The translations under genes were made by a program, and so were the position numbers. 64,000 bases of DNA from Syntrophus sp963665935 (lineage in GTDB: Bacteria; Desulfobacterota; Syntrophia; Syntrophales; Syntrophaceae): positions 620,001 through 684,000 of the forward strand of contig OY762510.1 in NCBI GenBank assembly GCA_963665935.1. The letters are read 5' to 3'. Position 1 is the first letter of the stretch. Every line of letters starts with the position of its first letter. Under the pieces are notes generated by a model. It was given only the letters and a program-made list of their open reading frames with translations. It searched no databases and was not told the DNA's origin. Below, in pieces: positions 53,927 to 62,304 of this stretch.

Positions 53927-54373
53927 TCAGAGCCCAAGATCCGTCATGTAATCCCCATAATTATCAAGATTTCCGGCTGTTTTCTGACAATCCTTCTCAT
54001 AGAGGTCCCGGTTCCAGATTTCAATAACCCGCAACATGCCGGCGAGGACAATCTCTTTTTCAAGATTTGCGTAAGTGCGGAGATTTGGAGGAATCAGGAC
54101 CCGTCCCTGGCCATCGATCGTACAGCTGACAGCCCCGGCCATGAAGAAGCGCTGAAAGGCCCGCACTTCCCTTTTCATCAGAGGGACATTCCGGATTTTG
54201 TCTTCGATAAGCGACCATTCCTTCTCGGGAAAAACCATCAGATAACCGTCCCATTTCGCGATGATCAGGCGCTTGTCATATTCCGCCGCCAAAACTTCAC
54301 GAAATTTTGCCGGGAAAATGATCCGCCCTTTTTCATCAATGGTATGGGAATATTCTCCCCGAAAACCAGCCAC
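53927..54373 (-). CDS. mraZ: MraZ, transcriptional regulator of the dcw cluster
   Basis: This 148-residue protein has two AbrB-like SpoVT folds, each with the DxxGR motif: TIDEKGRIIFPAKFRE in the first and TIDGQGRVLIPPNLR in the second. In other bacteria MraZ forms ring oligomers and represses its own promoter. GTG 54373 is chosen because GGAGG stands 6 bases upstream and the protein then begins close to the family start (FRGEYSHTID). GTG 54391 would be six codons longer with no ribosome site and would overlap the operator boxes. Confidence 0.95.
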   Translation of the reverse strand: MAGFRGEYSHTIDEKGRIIFPAKFREVLAAEYDKRLIIAKWDGYLMVFPEKEWSLIEDKIRNVPLMKREVRAFQRFFMAGAVSCTIDGQGRVLIPPNLRTYANLEKEIVLAGMLRVIEIWNRDLYEKDCQKTAGNLDNYGDYMTDLGL

Positions 54374-54387
54374 CGCGCCCCTCCCAT

Positions 54388-54414
54388 CCACTTCGAACCA
54401 CTCTGCTCCACTTC
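54388..54414 (-). promoter_or_regulatory. Three MraZ-type operator boxes
   Basis: On the minus strand GAAGTGG, AGAGTGG and GAAGTGG recur with an exact period of 10 bases (54414-54408, 54404-54398, 54394-54388). This matches the known MraZ target pattern of short TGG-containing repeats spaced one helical turn apart. They cover the expected transcription start and leader, so bound MraZ would block initiation or early elongation of the dcw operon. Confidence 0.75.
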
Positions 54415-54420
54415 AGGACA

Positions 54421-54449
54421 AATATAAAGGGGGGATTCCGGTTTGTCAA
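54421..54449 (-). promoter_or_regulatory. Sigma-70 promoter of mraZ and the dcw cluster
   Basis: TTGACA (perfect -35, 54449-54444) and TATATT (five of six, 54426-54421) are separated by exactly 17 bases on the minus strand. Transcription would begin near 54414. The promoter overlaps the end of the upstream mltG unit, so read-through from mltG is also possible. Confidence 0.82.
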
Positions 54450-54456
54450 GAAAAAA

Positions 54457-55485
54457 TCACTCGTCTTTTTCCTTTGTAAGTCGATATCTTAGAACAGCCC
54501 GATTATGTTCTTCCAGAGTGGATGAGAACTGATGGGACCCGCTTCCGTTGGACACAAAATAAAGATACTCCACTTTGGCGGGATTTATTGCCGCCAGGAG
54601 GGAATCTTTGCCCGGATTGGCAATAGGACTCGGCGGCAGGCCTTTTATGAAATAGGTGTTGTGAGGGGTTGGGGTCAACAGATGTCGCCGCGTGATTCTG
54701 CCTTCGAAGGGAGCCATATGGTAGACTGCGGTGGGATCGCTCTGAAGACGCATGCCTTTCTTCAATCTGTTGGAAAAAACCGCTGCAATAAACGGCTTTT
54801 CAGCGCTGAAGCCCGTTTCCTTGCCGATGAGAGAGGCCAGCGTGACGAATTGGTTCATGGTCATGCCCATCTGACGGGCCTTATCGCGCATTTCCGGATT
54901 GACGACTCTCCAGAAATGGCCCACGATGCGGCGGATCAGCTCCTCCGGGCTGACGACGTCGTCGAAGAAATAGGTATCCGGATAAAGATAGCCTTCGGCA
55001 CTGCCCTCTTCAATGCCCAGGCTCCTCAAAAAAGTCCTGTCTTCCGCCAGGGACAGAAATTTTTTCTCGTCAACAAGGTGCAACTTGGCCAAATGGACGG
55101 CGATTTCCTTCAAATTCATATCTTCATGAATCGTGATCCTGCAGACATCAATTTCACCGCGGGAGAGTTTATTGACGATGGCCAGGGGGGTCATCTTTCC
55201 GGAAAAGGTATAGGCTCCCGACCTTAAATGCCGTGCGGTGCCCTTTGTCAAAATCAGCAGGGTAAAAAACGGCGGGTTACGGACGAGTCCCTCCTGCTGA
55301 AGCTTGCCCACCACCTCGAAGAATCCCGTTCCCGGCAGAATCCTCACTTTTTTCGCGGGAAGATCCGGATCCACCGGCCGGTCGATATAAAGGAGAAACC
55401 AGCCCATCGTGAAATAAGCCAGGATCAGCAGGAGACGTATCAGCAGGACTTTTCTCTTACTTCTTTTTTTTCTTCTCATTGGCAA
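54457..55485 (-). CDS. mltG: MltG-type endolytic murein transglycosylase
   Basis: This 342-residue protein has a basic cytoplasmic tail, one membrane helix (about residues 14-32), a LysM-like subdomain and the YceG catalytic domain, with the active Glu in SLIGKETGF near residue 222. DPTAVYHM and NTYFIKGLPPSPIANPG are family signatures. MltG cuts nascent glycan strands and sets their length, fitting its place just upstream of the division and wall cluster. Its start overlaps the ruvX stop by 10 bases. Confidence 0.95.
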   Translation of the reverse strand: MPMRRKKRSKRKVLLIRLLLILAYFTMGWFLLYIDRPVDPDLPAKKVRILPGTGFFEVVGKLQQEGLVRNPPFFTLLILTKGTARHLRSGAYTFSGKMTPLAIVNKLSRGEIDVCRITIHEDMNLKEIAVHLAKLHLVDEKKFLSLAEDRTFLRSLGIEEGSAEGYLYPDTYFFDDVVSPEELIRRIVGHFWRVVNPEMRDKARQMGMTMNQFVTLASLIGKETGFSAEKPFIAAVFSNRLKKGMRLQSDPTAVYHMAPFEGRITRRHLLTPTPHNTYFIKGLPPSPIANPGKDSLLAAINPAKVEYLYFVSNGSGSHQFSSTLEEHNRAVLRYRLTKEKDE

Positions 55486-55928
55486 TCTTCAGCGCCGGCA
55501 TCCGGGAACTTTTCTTCCTTCGGAAGCGCATCCAGGTAGGATTGAAGAATCAGACTGGCCGCCAGACGGTCCACGACCGCTCTTCGTTTTTTTGGGTGGA
55601 CCCCGGACCGGGCCAGGATTTCTTCCGCCTCCTTCGTCGTCAGGGTTTCATCCCAGGAAACAACCGGAACGCCCAGGGCAGCCTCCAGACGGCGGGCGAA
55701 ACGGAGGACCTTTTCACATTGGATTCCCTCCGTACCGTCAAGTCGCAGGGGGTATCCAATGACGATTTTCTCCACGCCATAAGCCTCAACGAGAGCGGCA
55801 ATAGACCCGACATCCCTCCGCCAGGATTTCCTGATGACCGTGGTCAGAGCCTGGGCCGTCAATCCAAGTTCATCGCAGAGGGCGACGCCAATCCGCTTCT
55901 CTCCATAGTCAAGACCTAAGATACGCAT
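55476..55928 (-). CDS. ruvX: RuvX/YqgF Holliday-junction resolvase-like nuclease
   Basis: This 150-residue RNase H-fold protein is known for processing the 5' end of pre-16S rRNA. It begins MRILGLDYGEKRIGVAL (first catalytic Asp), with VIGYPLRLDGTEG (middle segment) and DETLTTKEAEEIL, then VVDRLAASLILQSYLD (last Asp). ATG 55928 has AAGGAG 11 bases upstream. The earlier ATG at 55964 gives a non-family extension. It is coupled to mltG by overlap. Confidence 0.93.
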   Translation of the reverse strand: MRILGLDYGEKRIGVALCDELGLTAQALTTVIRKSWRRDVGSIAALVEAYGVEKIVIGYPLRLDGTEGIQCEKVLRFARRLEAALGVPVVSWDETLTTKEAEEILARSGVHPKKRRAVVDRLAASLILQSYLDALPKEEKFPDAGAEDCQ

Positions 55929-56068
55929 AACCGGACCGGCTCCTTTTTGGGAACTGCTTAACAATACCCTTTCCCCATTGCAACAGAAAAATCACTTTAA
56001 TTTATTTCAACATCGCTGAATCTTGATCTTTTCTCATTTGCCTCATGAATTTAAGGAATTCATCGATC

Positions 56069-56097
56069 TTGAAAATTATGCTTTTTTGGTTTACAAG
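56069..56097 (+). promoter_or_regulatory. Candidate sigma-70 promoter of eno
   Basis: TTGAAA (five of six) and TACAAG (four of six) are separated by 17 bases, about 45 bases before the enolase ribosome site. It is the only well-spaced pair noticed in the gap between ruvX and eno. Confidence 0.5.
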
Positions 56098-56145
56098 TAG
56101 CGTTTATTCAACCTTCAACAGTTCCAATCTTCAGGAGGCAATAAC

Positions 56146-57432
56146 ATGACTGAAATCGTCGCGATTCATGCAAGAGAGATACTGGATTCAAGAGGAAACC
56201 CTACAGTGGAGGCGGAGGTCTCTCTGCTTTCGGGAATAACCGGCCGGGCATCGGTCCCATCCGGCGCCTCGACAGGGGAGCACGAAATGCTGGAATTAAG
56301 AGACGGAGACCCGAAGCGATACCTGGGAAAAGGCGTTACTTCGGCCGTTAACAACGTCATCGAAAAGATCGCCCCGGAAATCGTCGGGATGGATTGCCTC
56401 GACCAGAGGGACATCGACTATACGATGATTGCCCTGGATGGAACGGAAAACAAGGGCGCTCTCGGCGCCAACGCCATCCTCAGCGTATCTCTCGCCTGCG
56501 CCAAGGCGGCGGCGGCGGCCACGGAACTCCCCCTCTACCGCTATCTCGGCGGCGTCCAGGCCAAAGACATCCCCGTTCCAATGATGAACATCATCAACGG
56601 GGGGCAGCATGCCGACAATAATGTCGACATCCAAGAATTCATGATCATGCCTGCGGGGGCTTCGACCTTTCGGGAAGGTCTGCGCATGAGCGCCGAAGTT
56701 TTCCACTATCTCAAGGCCGTTCTGAAGAGCAAGGGATATAACACGGCCGTCGGTGATGAAGGGGGATTCGCGCCCAATTTACAATCCAATGAAGAAGCGC
56801 TGACCGTGATTCTTGAGGCGATCATCCGGGCAGGCTATGAACCGGGCAAAGACCTCTTGATTGCCCTGGATGCCGCAGCCAGTTCCTTCTATAAAAATGG
56901 GAAATACATCCTCGCCGCGGAAAAGAACCCGGAAAAGACGGCCGAGGAAATGATCCGCTATTATGAAGATCTGGTCAACCGTTACCCCATCATCTCTCTG
57001 GAAGACGGCCTTGCGGAAGACGACTGGGAAGGCTGGAAAGCGCTTACGGAAGCCCTCGGGTCCCGCATACAGATTGTCGGAGATGATCTCTTCGTCACGA
57101 ACAAGAAACGTCTCGAAATGGGCATTTCCAAAGGCATCGCCAACTCCATTCTGATCAAGCTGAATCAGATCGGTTCTCTGACGGAAACCCTGGAAACGAT
57201 TCAGACCGCCAAAGAAGCCGGGTACACGAACATCGTCTCCCACCGCTCAGGGGAAACGGAAGACAGCTTCATGGCGGATGTCGCCGTGGCAACCAATTGC
57301 GGCCAGATCAAGAGCGGTTCCCTCTCCCGGAGCGAACGCCTGGCCAAGTACAATCAATTGCTCCGCATCGAGGAGGAACTCGGCGACCGCGCCGTTTACC
57401 GCGGCAAATCCACTTTTTATTCAATCCGGTAA
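56146..57432 (+). CDS. eno: Enolase
   Basis: This 428-residue Mg-dependent enzyme interconverts 2-phosphoglycerate and phosphoenolpyruvate in the cytosol. It has GASTGEHEMLELRDGD (mobile loop), GANAILSVSLACAKAAA, the catalytic Glu and Lys regions (VGDEGGFAPN; LIKLNQIGSLTET) and SHRSGETEDSFMADVAV. All catalytic residues are in place. AGGAGG stands 7 bases before the ATG. It is a single-gene unit closed by the terminator at 57487. PEP made here feeds the PTS genes 2 kb downstream. Confidence 0.98.
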   Translation: MTEIVAIHAREILDSRGNPTVEAEVSLLSGITGRASVPSGASTGEHEMLELRDGDPKRYLGKGVTSAVNNVIEKIAPEIVGMDCLDQRDIDYTMIALDGTENKGALGANAILSVSLACAKAAAAATELPLYRYLGGVQAKDIPVPMMNIINGGQHADNNVDIQEFMIMPAGASTFREGLRMSAEVFHYLKAVLKSKGYNTAVGDEGGFAPNLQSNEEALTVILEAIIRAGYEPGKDLLIALDAAASSFYKNGKYILAAEKNPEKTAEEMIRYYEDLVNRYPIISLEDGLAEDDWEGWKALTEALGSRIQIVGDDLFVTNKKRLEMGISKGIANSILIKLNQIGSLTETLETIQTAKEAGYTNIVSHRSGETEDSFMADVAVATNCGQIKSGSLSRSERLAKYNQLLRIEEELGDRAVYRGKSTFYSIR

Positions 57433-57486
57433 GGGGCCTTTCATACCGGAAAAGGCAGTCGCTTCCTCAATGATTGAAATCTTCCG

Positions 57487-57537
57487 TGAACCCTGAATTC
57501 GGGATACTTCTCCCTGGTTCAGGGTTCATATTTTTTT
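57487..57537 (+). terminator. Rho-independent terminator of eno
   Basis: A perfect 11-bp stem (TGAACCCTGAA / TTCAGGGTTCA) encloses a 20-base loop and is followed by TATTTTTTT. It lies 55 bases beyond the enolase stop. The rest of the gap up to 57697 shows no gene. Confidence 0.88.
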
Positions 57538-57697
57538 ATAAAAACCGCATTCCCTGAATTGAAAATGTCTTGACGGACCTTGAACTTTTCTTTAGGGTTG
57601 ACCTTCATCATCGGGCCTTTCCAGCCGGCAATCTGCGTCTTCATGTCGACCGCAGGAATCTCAGGGATCAACAACTATAGATGAAGGGGAAAAATTC

Positions 57698-58045
57698 GTG
57701 AACAATTTTGAGGGAAAACCAGTGAAGGAAACTCAATTCAACCAGAACAACCTGTATCGGGAAGAGTCCTTCACCGATCTAAACGTCGGGGCAATCCGGA
57801 TGCTGGTCCCCGTAAAGCCCGATGGCACGCCGGATTCCACCCGAATGCCCCTCTTTATGGGTCAGGCCCAGGTCATGTCTCCGAAAGGCCCCCTGCCGAT
57901 TCAGGGTCCTATTGAGGCGAAATCCCTGGCAGAAGCCATGGAAAAATTCCCGCAGGCGATGGAAGAGGCGTTCAAGCGGATGATCTCCGAGGCCAGGGAG
58001 TACCAGCGTCAGCAGGAATCGGGACTTATAGTGCCCGGCAAGTAA
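57698..58045 (+). CDS. Small conserved cytosolic protein of unknown function
   Basis: This 115-residue protein starts at GTG, with AAGGGG nine bases upstream. It has no signal peptide, membrane segment or cysteine cluster. The central part (NVGAIRMLVPVKPDGTPD, GQAQVMSPKGPLPIQGPIEA) looks like beta strands, and the end (SLAEAMEKFPQAMEEAFKRMI) is an amphipathic helix. I recognise no named family, though similar short proteins are common in deltaproteobacteria. It is alone between eno and the convergent ptsI, 46 bases away. Confidence 0.78.
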   Translation: MNNFEGKPVKETQFNQNNLYREESFTDLNVGAIRMLVPVKPDGTPDSTRMPLFMGQAQVMSPKGPLPIQGPIEAKSLAEAMEKFPQAMEEAFKRMISEAREYQRQQESGLIVPGK

Positions 58046-58091
58046 TTTCGACTTCAAGAAACAAAGGGAATTTTACCCCGGAATCGCCGGG

Positions 58092-59876
58092 TTATTGCTC
58101 ATTGCCGGGGAATTCCTCCGGAAATCGCTGTCTCATATAATGTTCCACATAATCGCGTATTTCCGTCGCGGAATGTAATTTCAGGACTTTGTCCAGCAGC
58201 TCACGGGATTCCTGCAAGGTGGAATTCTGGATGATTTTCTTCATTCGCGGAATCCCCAGGGGATTCATACTCAGTTCATCCAGTTCAAGACCGAGAAGAA
58301 TGAGGGCATAAACGGGTTCCCCGGCCATTTCACCGCACATCGCTACCCGGATGCCGTTGCTGTGACCGGCACGGGTGATCTGGCGGATCAATCTCAATAC
58401 GGCAGGATGAAGCGGCTCATAGAGATAACCGACGCGCTCATTGATCCGGTCGATGGCAAGAACGTACTGAATTAGATCGTTGGTTCCGATACTGAAGAAA
58501 TCAACCTCCCTCGCCAATTCTTCCGCGACGATGCCCGCTGACGGCACTTCAATCATGACCCCGATTTCAATGTCGCGCCCGATGGGCACATCTTCCTCGA
58601 TCAGGTCTCTCATGACATCATTGAAGATTCTTTTGGCTTCACGGATCTCCTCGATGCCCGAAACCATGGGAAACATAATCCGGAGTTTGCCAAAAGCGCT
58701 GGCGCGAATGATCGCCCGCAACTGAACCTTGAACTGCTCCACTTCCTTCAAGCAGAAACGAATGGCTCGCAACCCCAGTTGCGGATTCATTTCTTTTGCC
58801 AGTTTCGGATCGGAGGTGAATTTATCGCCCCCAAGATCAAAGGTTCGAATCGTCGCCCAGGCCAGCCCTTCAATTCCAACCACCTGACGGTAATGGGTAA
58901 AATGCTCCTCCTCCGTCGGCAAGTGATCCCGGTTGATGTAGATGAACTCCGTTCGATAAAGACCAATTCCTTCAGCGCCATGAACAACCGCCGAAGGAAT
59001 TTCTTCGAGAAATTCTATGTTACAGCCGATGTCGACCTGGTAGGAATCCTTCGTCCTTGCCGGAAGATGCGCATATTTCAGAAAGTCTTCCTGGACTTCC
59101 TCGTAAAGTTTCTTTTTTTCCTGATAACGTCTGGCCACCTCCGGATCCGGGTTCACGATGATCAACCCGGATGTTCCATCAATGATCAAGTCATCATTGG
59201 TTTTAACGACGCGGGTAATGTTCTGCAGAGCTACAACCGCCGGTATCTCAATCGAACGGGCAACAATCGCTGTGTGAGATGTCTTTCCTCCCATATCCGT
59301 TGCAAAACCCAGGACCTTATGAACCATCATCTGGGCCGTATCTGCCGGAGAGAGATCTGAAGCCACCACGATAACCTCTTCGCGGATCTCGGAAAAGGGC
59401 GTCCTCCTTTCTCCCGAGAGATGACGAAGGATTCGTTTTCCCACATACTGGATGTCACTGAATCGGCTTCGGAGGTACTCATCCTCCACCCGGTCAAACA
59501 CTTCCCGGTATTGATCCGTTGTCATCCGGACAGCCCATTCGGCATTGACACACGATTCCCGGATATGTTCAACGGTGTGGCGGATAAACGACTTATCCCG
59601 CAAAAGCAGGAGATGCACATCAATGATGTACAAGGGCTCAGAGCCGATCTTTCCATGAATGCTGTTCTTTATTTCACGGAGTTCTCTTTCCGATTCCCTT
59701 AAAGCAGATTTGAAACGCGCGATTTCCTGGGGGATCAGACTTCTATCGCTTAGTTTGTAAAAGGAAAGTTCACTGCCCAGCGGATCAAACAGGAAAGCCT
59801 TTCCAGAGGCAATTCCAGGGGAAACGCCGATTCCCTTCAGCACGAACGTCTTTTTTATTTCGTCCGTTACGCTCAT
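58092..59876 (-). CDS. ptsI: Phosphoenolpyruvate-protein phosphotransferase (enzyme I)
   Basis: This 594-residue cytosolic enzyme passes phosphate from PEP to HPr. It has the N-terminal HPr-binding helices, phospho-His201 in GGKTSHTAIVAR, the PEP-binding barrel (LYRTEFIYINRDHLP, GLRAIRFCL, MIEVPSAG, FFSIGTNDLIQY) and the catalytic Cys near 516 (MCGEMAGE). It is full length. Its start overlaps the ptsH stop by four bases, and it is the last gene of the IID-HPr-EI operon. Confidence 0.96.
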   Translation of the reverse strand: MSVTDEIKKTFVLKGIGVSPGIASGKAFLFDPLGSELSFYKLSDRSLIPQEIARFKSALRESERELREIKNSIHGKIGSEPLYIIDVHLLLLRDKSFIRHTVEHIRESCVNAEWAVRMTTDQYREVFDRVEDEYLRSRFSDIQYVGKRILRHLSGERRTPFSEIREEVIVVASDLSPADTAQMMVHKVLGFATDMGGKTSHTAIVARSIEIPAVVALQNITRVVKTNDDLIIDGTSGLIIVNPDPEVARRYQEKKKLYEEVQEDFLKYAHLPARTKDSYQVDIGCNIEFLEEIPSAVVHGAEGIGLYRTEFIYINRDHLPTEEEHFTHYRQVVGIEGLAWATIRTFDLGGDKFTSDPKLAKEMNPQLGLRAIRFCLKEVEQFKVQLRAIIRASAFGKLRIMFPMVSGIEEIREAKRIFNDVMRDLIEEDVPIGRDIEIGVMIEVPSAGIVAEELAREVDFFSIGTNDLIQYVLAIDRINERVGYLYEPLHPAVLRLIRQITRAGHSNGIRVAMCGEMAGEPVYALILLGLELDELSMNPLGIPRMKKIIQNSTLQESRELLDKVLKLHSATEIRDYVEHYMRQRFPEEFPGNEQ

Positions 59877-60142
59877 GATTCACCAAACTTGTTCTCAAAA
59901 AGCTCTCCCAGATCTTCTATGGCCTGAAGAGCATCCACACCCTCTGCCCGAACGGTCACTCGGCTCCCCTGAGGACAGGCCAGGGTCAGGATGCCCAGGA
60001 GACTTTTTCCATTGACCTCCCGACCTTCTCTTTCCAGAATAATCCTAGATTTAAATCCTCTGGCAGCACCCACAAGTTTGGCCGCAACACGGGCATGAAG
60101 GCCCAGTTTATTTTTTAATTCAAACGTCCGAATTTCAATCAT
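59873..60142 (-). CDS. ptsH: Phosphocarrier protein HPr
   Basis: This 89-residue protein begins MIEIRTFELKNKLGLHARVA, where His16 (GLHAR) is the EI phosphorylation site. Ser47 in VNGKSLLGIL matches the regulatory HPr kinase site, suggesting that a kinase may exist elsewhere. ATG 60142 overlaps the stop of the IID gene in the form ATGA, so an earlier start can be excluded. It links EI to the mannose-type permease and perhaps to regulatory targets. Confidence 0.95.
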   Translation of the reverse strand: MIEIRTFELKNKLGLHARVAAKLVGAARGFKSRIILEREGREVNGKSLLGILTLACPQGSRVTVRAEGVDALQAIEDLGELFENKFGES

Positions 60143-60891
60143 TTCACTGTACATAAGAGGAAAATAATTCCCGCCATCCCATACAGAATATGCACGGGCG
60201 ATATTCCCCTTTTCACGGCCCAGAGGCATAGTAGGATACAGAAAAGCCCCCCAATCCTCATGCCGATGCGCCCCCAGGGAACAAGAAAAGCAACGGATTC
60301 CTTTGAGGAAAGGAGAACAGCAAGAAGCGCGAGAATAGACAGGGAAATCCAGCGGATCTTTTTCGTTTTTTCAGGAAGATCCAAGCGTCGCACAAAATCG
60401 ATGCCCAGTTTTCCTAATCGATAGCCTTCAGTAAACCCCCTCCATCGAATCCATAAGGAAACAGAATTGTACATGCAAAAAGTAATCAGAGGCGCAGCTG
60501 CATAATCCTCAACGGCCAAAAGCACCCCGGTAAAGGCTGATAAGGGTCGATAGGCTCCCCAGAAGAAAGAATCACCAATGGCTGCATAAGGCCCGCAAAG
60601 GGCATTTTTCAAGGTACGGGCATCTTCATTCTGGAGGGCTTTCTTCTTCAGATTATCCTCTTCAATGTGGACAACCGAACCAAGAATGGGCCCGGTCATA
60701 TAAGGATGGCTGTTAAACAATTGCAGGTGGCGCAAAAGCAGATCCTGCACACGCCCTTGATCGTTGCCCAGCAACCGAATGAGTGGGATCAACGCATAGA
60801 CGAAGCCAAGGTTTTGCATTCTCCAGAAATTGAAAGATGCCTGGATCAAGAGGGACCGCAAAAATATTGAAACCAGTCGGGTAGATTTCAT
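60139..60891 (-). CDS. PTS mannose/fructose/sorbose-family IID component
   Basis: This 250-residue membrane protein matches EIID of the mannose family (LIQASFNFWRMQNLGFVYALIPLI, MTGPILGSVVHIEE, GPYAAIGDSFFWGAYRP). The N-terminal part is cytosolic/interface, and hydrophobic helices dominate the last 120 residues. EIID normally forms a permease with IIC and is fed by IIA and IIB. None of these three is adjacent. The start has AAGGGAT eight bases upstream. Either the partners lie elsewhere or the protein has a regulatory role. Confidence 0.9.
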   Translation of the reverse strand: MKSTRLVSIFLRSLLIQASFNFWRMQNLGFVYALIPLIRLLGNDQGRVQDLLLRHLQLFNSHPYMTGPILGSVVHIEEDNLKKKALQNEDARTLKNALCGPYAAIGDSFFWGAYRPLSAFTGVLLAVEDYAAAPLITFCMYNSVSLWIRWRGFTEGYRLGKLGIDFVRRLDLPEKTKKIRWISLSILALLAVLLSSKESVAFLVPWGRIGMRIGGLFCILLCLWAVKRGISPVHILYGMAGIIFLLCTVK

Positions 60892-61072
60892 AAAAAAGAT
60901 CCCTTATTTTCTGCAACGTAGCTTGCTAGCACGAAACTCTCATGAAGTCAATGAATTCGACCGATGCGGCAACTATTTTCTTTTCGGTACGTCATGAACG
61001 ATTTTTCTTGACAGGTAACGATTGTTTTGTTAGTGATCTCCGCCTTAAAATAATATTCAAGAGGTAACAGGC

Positions 61073-61354
61073 ATGCTTTGTTCAACAATCAAACCGGGAA
61101 CCGAATGCGGTTTCATGACCAAAAAAGGCTGCAGCTATGGTAGCGGCGCCTGCCAGCCCATTATCGATAGTTGCCTTGAATGCAATAAGATCGGTGAATT
61201 TGAAAGTGGGAAGTATTGTAAACTTTATCCCGAACCTGCCGTCAAGTGGCTCAAAGGCAAGTGTCCCAGCGCTTCCCATGTCAAGCTCGAAATCAAAGAA
61301 GTGCAGGCGATCAACCCGTTGAAGGCGTCCAAGCGGGCCTCCAAGAAAAAATAA
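61073..61354 (+). CDS. PxxKW family cysteine-rich protein
   Basis: This 93-residue protein contains eight cysteines (CSTIKPGTEC, GCSYGSGAC, CLEC, C, C) and the diagnostic PAVKW near residue 57, followed by KGKCPSASH. The spacing suggests metal or Fe-S binding. The family is found mainly in anaerobic deltaproteobacteria and its function is not established. The ribosome site AGAGG lies 8 bases from ATG. TTGACA at 61018 may be its -35 box, with a poor -10. The C-terminus is lysine-rich. Confidence 0.88.
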   Translation: MLCSTIKPGTECGFMTKKGCSYGSGACQPIIDSCLECNKIGEFESGKYCKLYPEPAVKWLKGKCPSASHVKLEIKEVQAINPLKASKRASKKK

Positions 61355-61379
61355 TCTTTCATTCAGGAACCAATAAAAA

Positions 61380-61433
61380 AAGCCCATTGAAGCTATAGCC
61401 CGGTTATGACCAGGTTATAGCTTCAATGGGCTT
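61380..61433 (-). terminator. Long-stem terminator of merR, possibly bidirectional
   Basis: An 18-bp perfect stem (AAGCCCATTGAAGCTATA and its complement) encloses an 18-base loop that can form a smaller inner stem (GGT/ACC). On the minus strand the T run TTTTTTTATT follows directly, marking the end of the merR transcript. On the plus strand only AAAAAG follows, so it would act there mainly as an mRNA 3' barrier. Confidence 0.88.
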
Positions 61434-61482
61434 AAAAAGAATAACGCAAAGAAAGCGGAAGCTTGAGAGAGAAAGACTTCGT

Positions 61483-61833
61483 TTACCCGCCTTTTAACAA
61501 TTTCTGAATTTGCGTCAAACCCTCCTTGATTTCCTCCAGCTTTTTATTGATCCTGACTTCTGTCCCTTGAGGGTCGTGTCCCGTCTTTCGCAGAAGCAGC
61601 TGCCTCTTGGCTCCCTTAATGGTAAAGAACTCTTCGTAGAGAAGGGTTTTAATCGTCAATAATTCCTGAACATCCTGTCTTCGGTACAGCCTTTGCTCTG
61701 CTGTTGTCCGGATTGGTCGTACAGACTTGAATTCGGATTCCCAGAAGCGAAGGACAGACGGTTCAACCCCCAGAATCCTGCTGACCTCGCCAATACGGAA
61801 ATACGCTTTGTCAGGGGGAATGACCACATTCAT
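61483..61833 (-). CDS. MerR family transcriptional regulator
   Basis: This 116-residue protein has the winged helix-turn-helix at residues 11-75 (YFRIGEVSRILGVEPSVLRFWESEF, then RLYRRQDVQELLTIKTLLY) and a short C-terminal coiled coil (KLEEIKEGLTQIQKLL). No metal-binding cysteines are present. It is the short MerR type commonly found after ihfA in deltaproteobacteria. It follows ihfA in the same direction with a 155-base gap that contains nothing else supported. Confidence 0.92.
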   Translation of the reverse strand: MNVVIPPDKAYFRIGEVSRILGVEPSVLRFWESEFKSVRPIRTTAEQRLYRRQDVQELLTIKTLLYEEFFTIKGAKRQLLLRKTGHDPQGTEVRINKKLEEIKEGLTQIQKLLKGG

Positions 61834-61988
61834 TATAAACTTAGCTCTGGTCCCTATTTCCCGGAAATCAGCTTACAACATGCAACAGGATACTTCCCGG
61901 CACCCCGTCTCAACCCTTAAACTTAACCTCATTTGAAAGCCTGCCAAGTTTTCTGCAAAGTTAAGACGTGTCAATCTGCCGGGGAAAA

Positions 61989-62264
61989 TCAGTCGTTGAG
62001 TGCTTTCCTGAGAACCTGACTTGATTTGAAGGTCAGAACCTTCCGTTCGGAGATGGAAATTTCATCCCCGGTCTGCGGATTCCTGCCTCGCCGGGATTTC
62101 TTTTCCTTAACGACAAAATTTCCGAAACCGGATATCTTGATCTTTTCACCCCGGCCAAGACTTTCCTTAATGATATCAAACACAGACTCGACAATCCGGG
62201 CCGAATCCTTTTTGGAAAAACCTAACTTTTCATATACATTCTGAATGATATCTATCTTCGTCAT
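61989..62264 (-). CDS. ihfA: Integration host factor alpha subunit
   Basis: This 91-residue HU/IHF-fold DNA-bending protein includes the N-terminal helical dimer part (MTKIDIIQNVYEKLGFSKKD) and the beta arm with RRGRNPQTGDEI, whose Pro intercalates into DNA. AGGAGGT stands 5 bases before the ATG. It lies 40 bases downstream of pheT, the usual neighbour. IHF often assists sigma-54 promoters by bending DNA, which could be relevant to the pilin promoters of this window (inference). Confidence 0.94.
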   Translation of the reverse strand: MTKIDIIQNVYEKLGFSKKDSARIVESVFDIIKESLGRGEKIKISGFGNFVVKEKKSRRGRNPQTGDEISISERKVLTFKSSQVLRKALND

Positions 62265-62304
62265 TTGAGACCTCCTCGAAATGGTACAGATGGTCTGACA
62301 CCAA

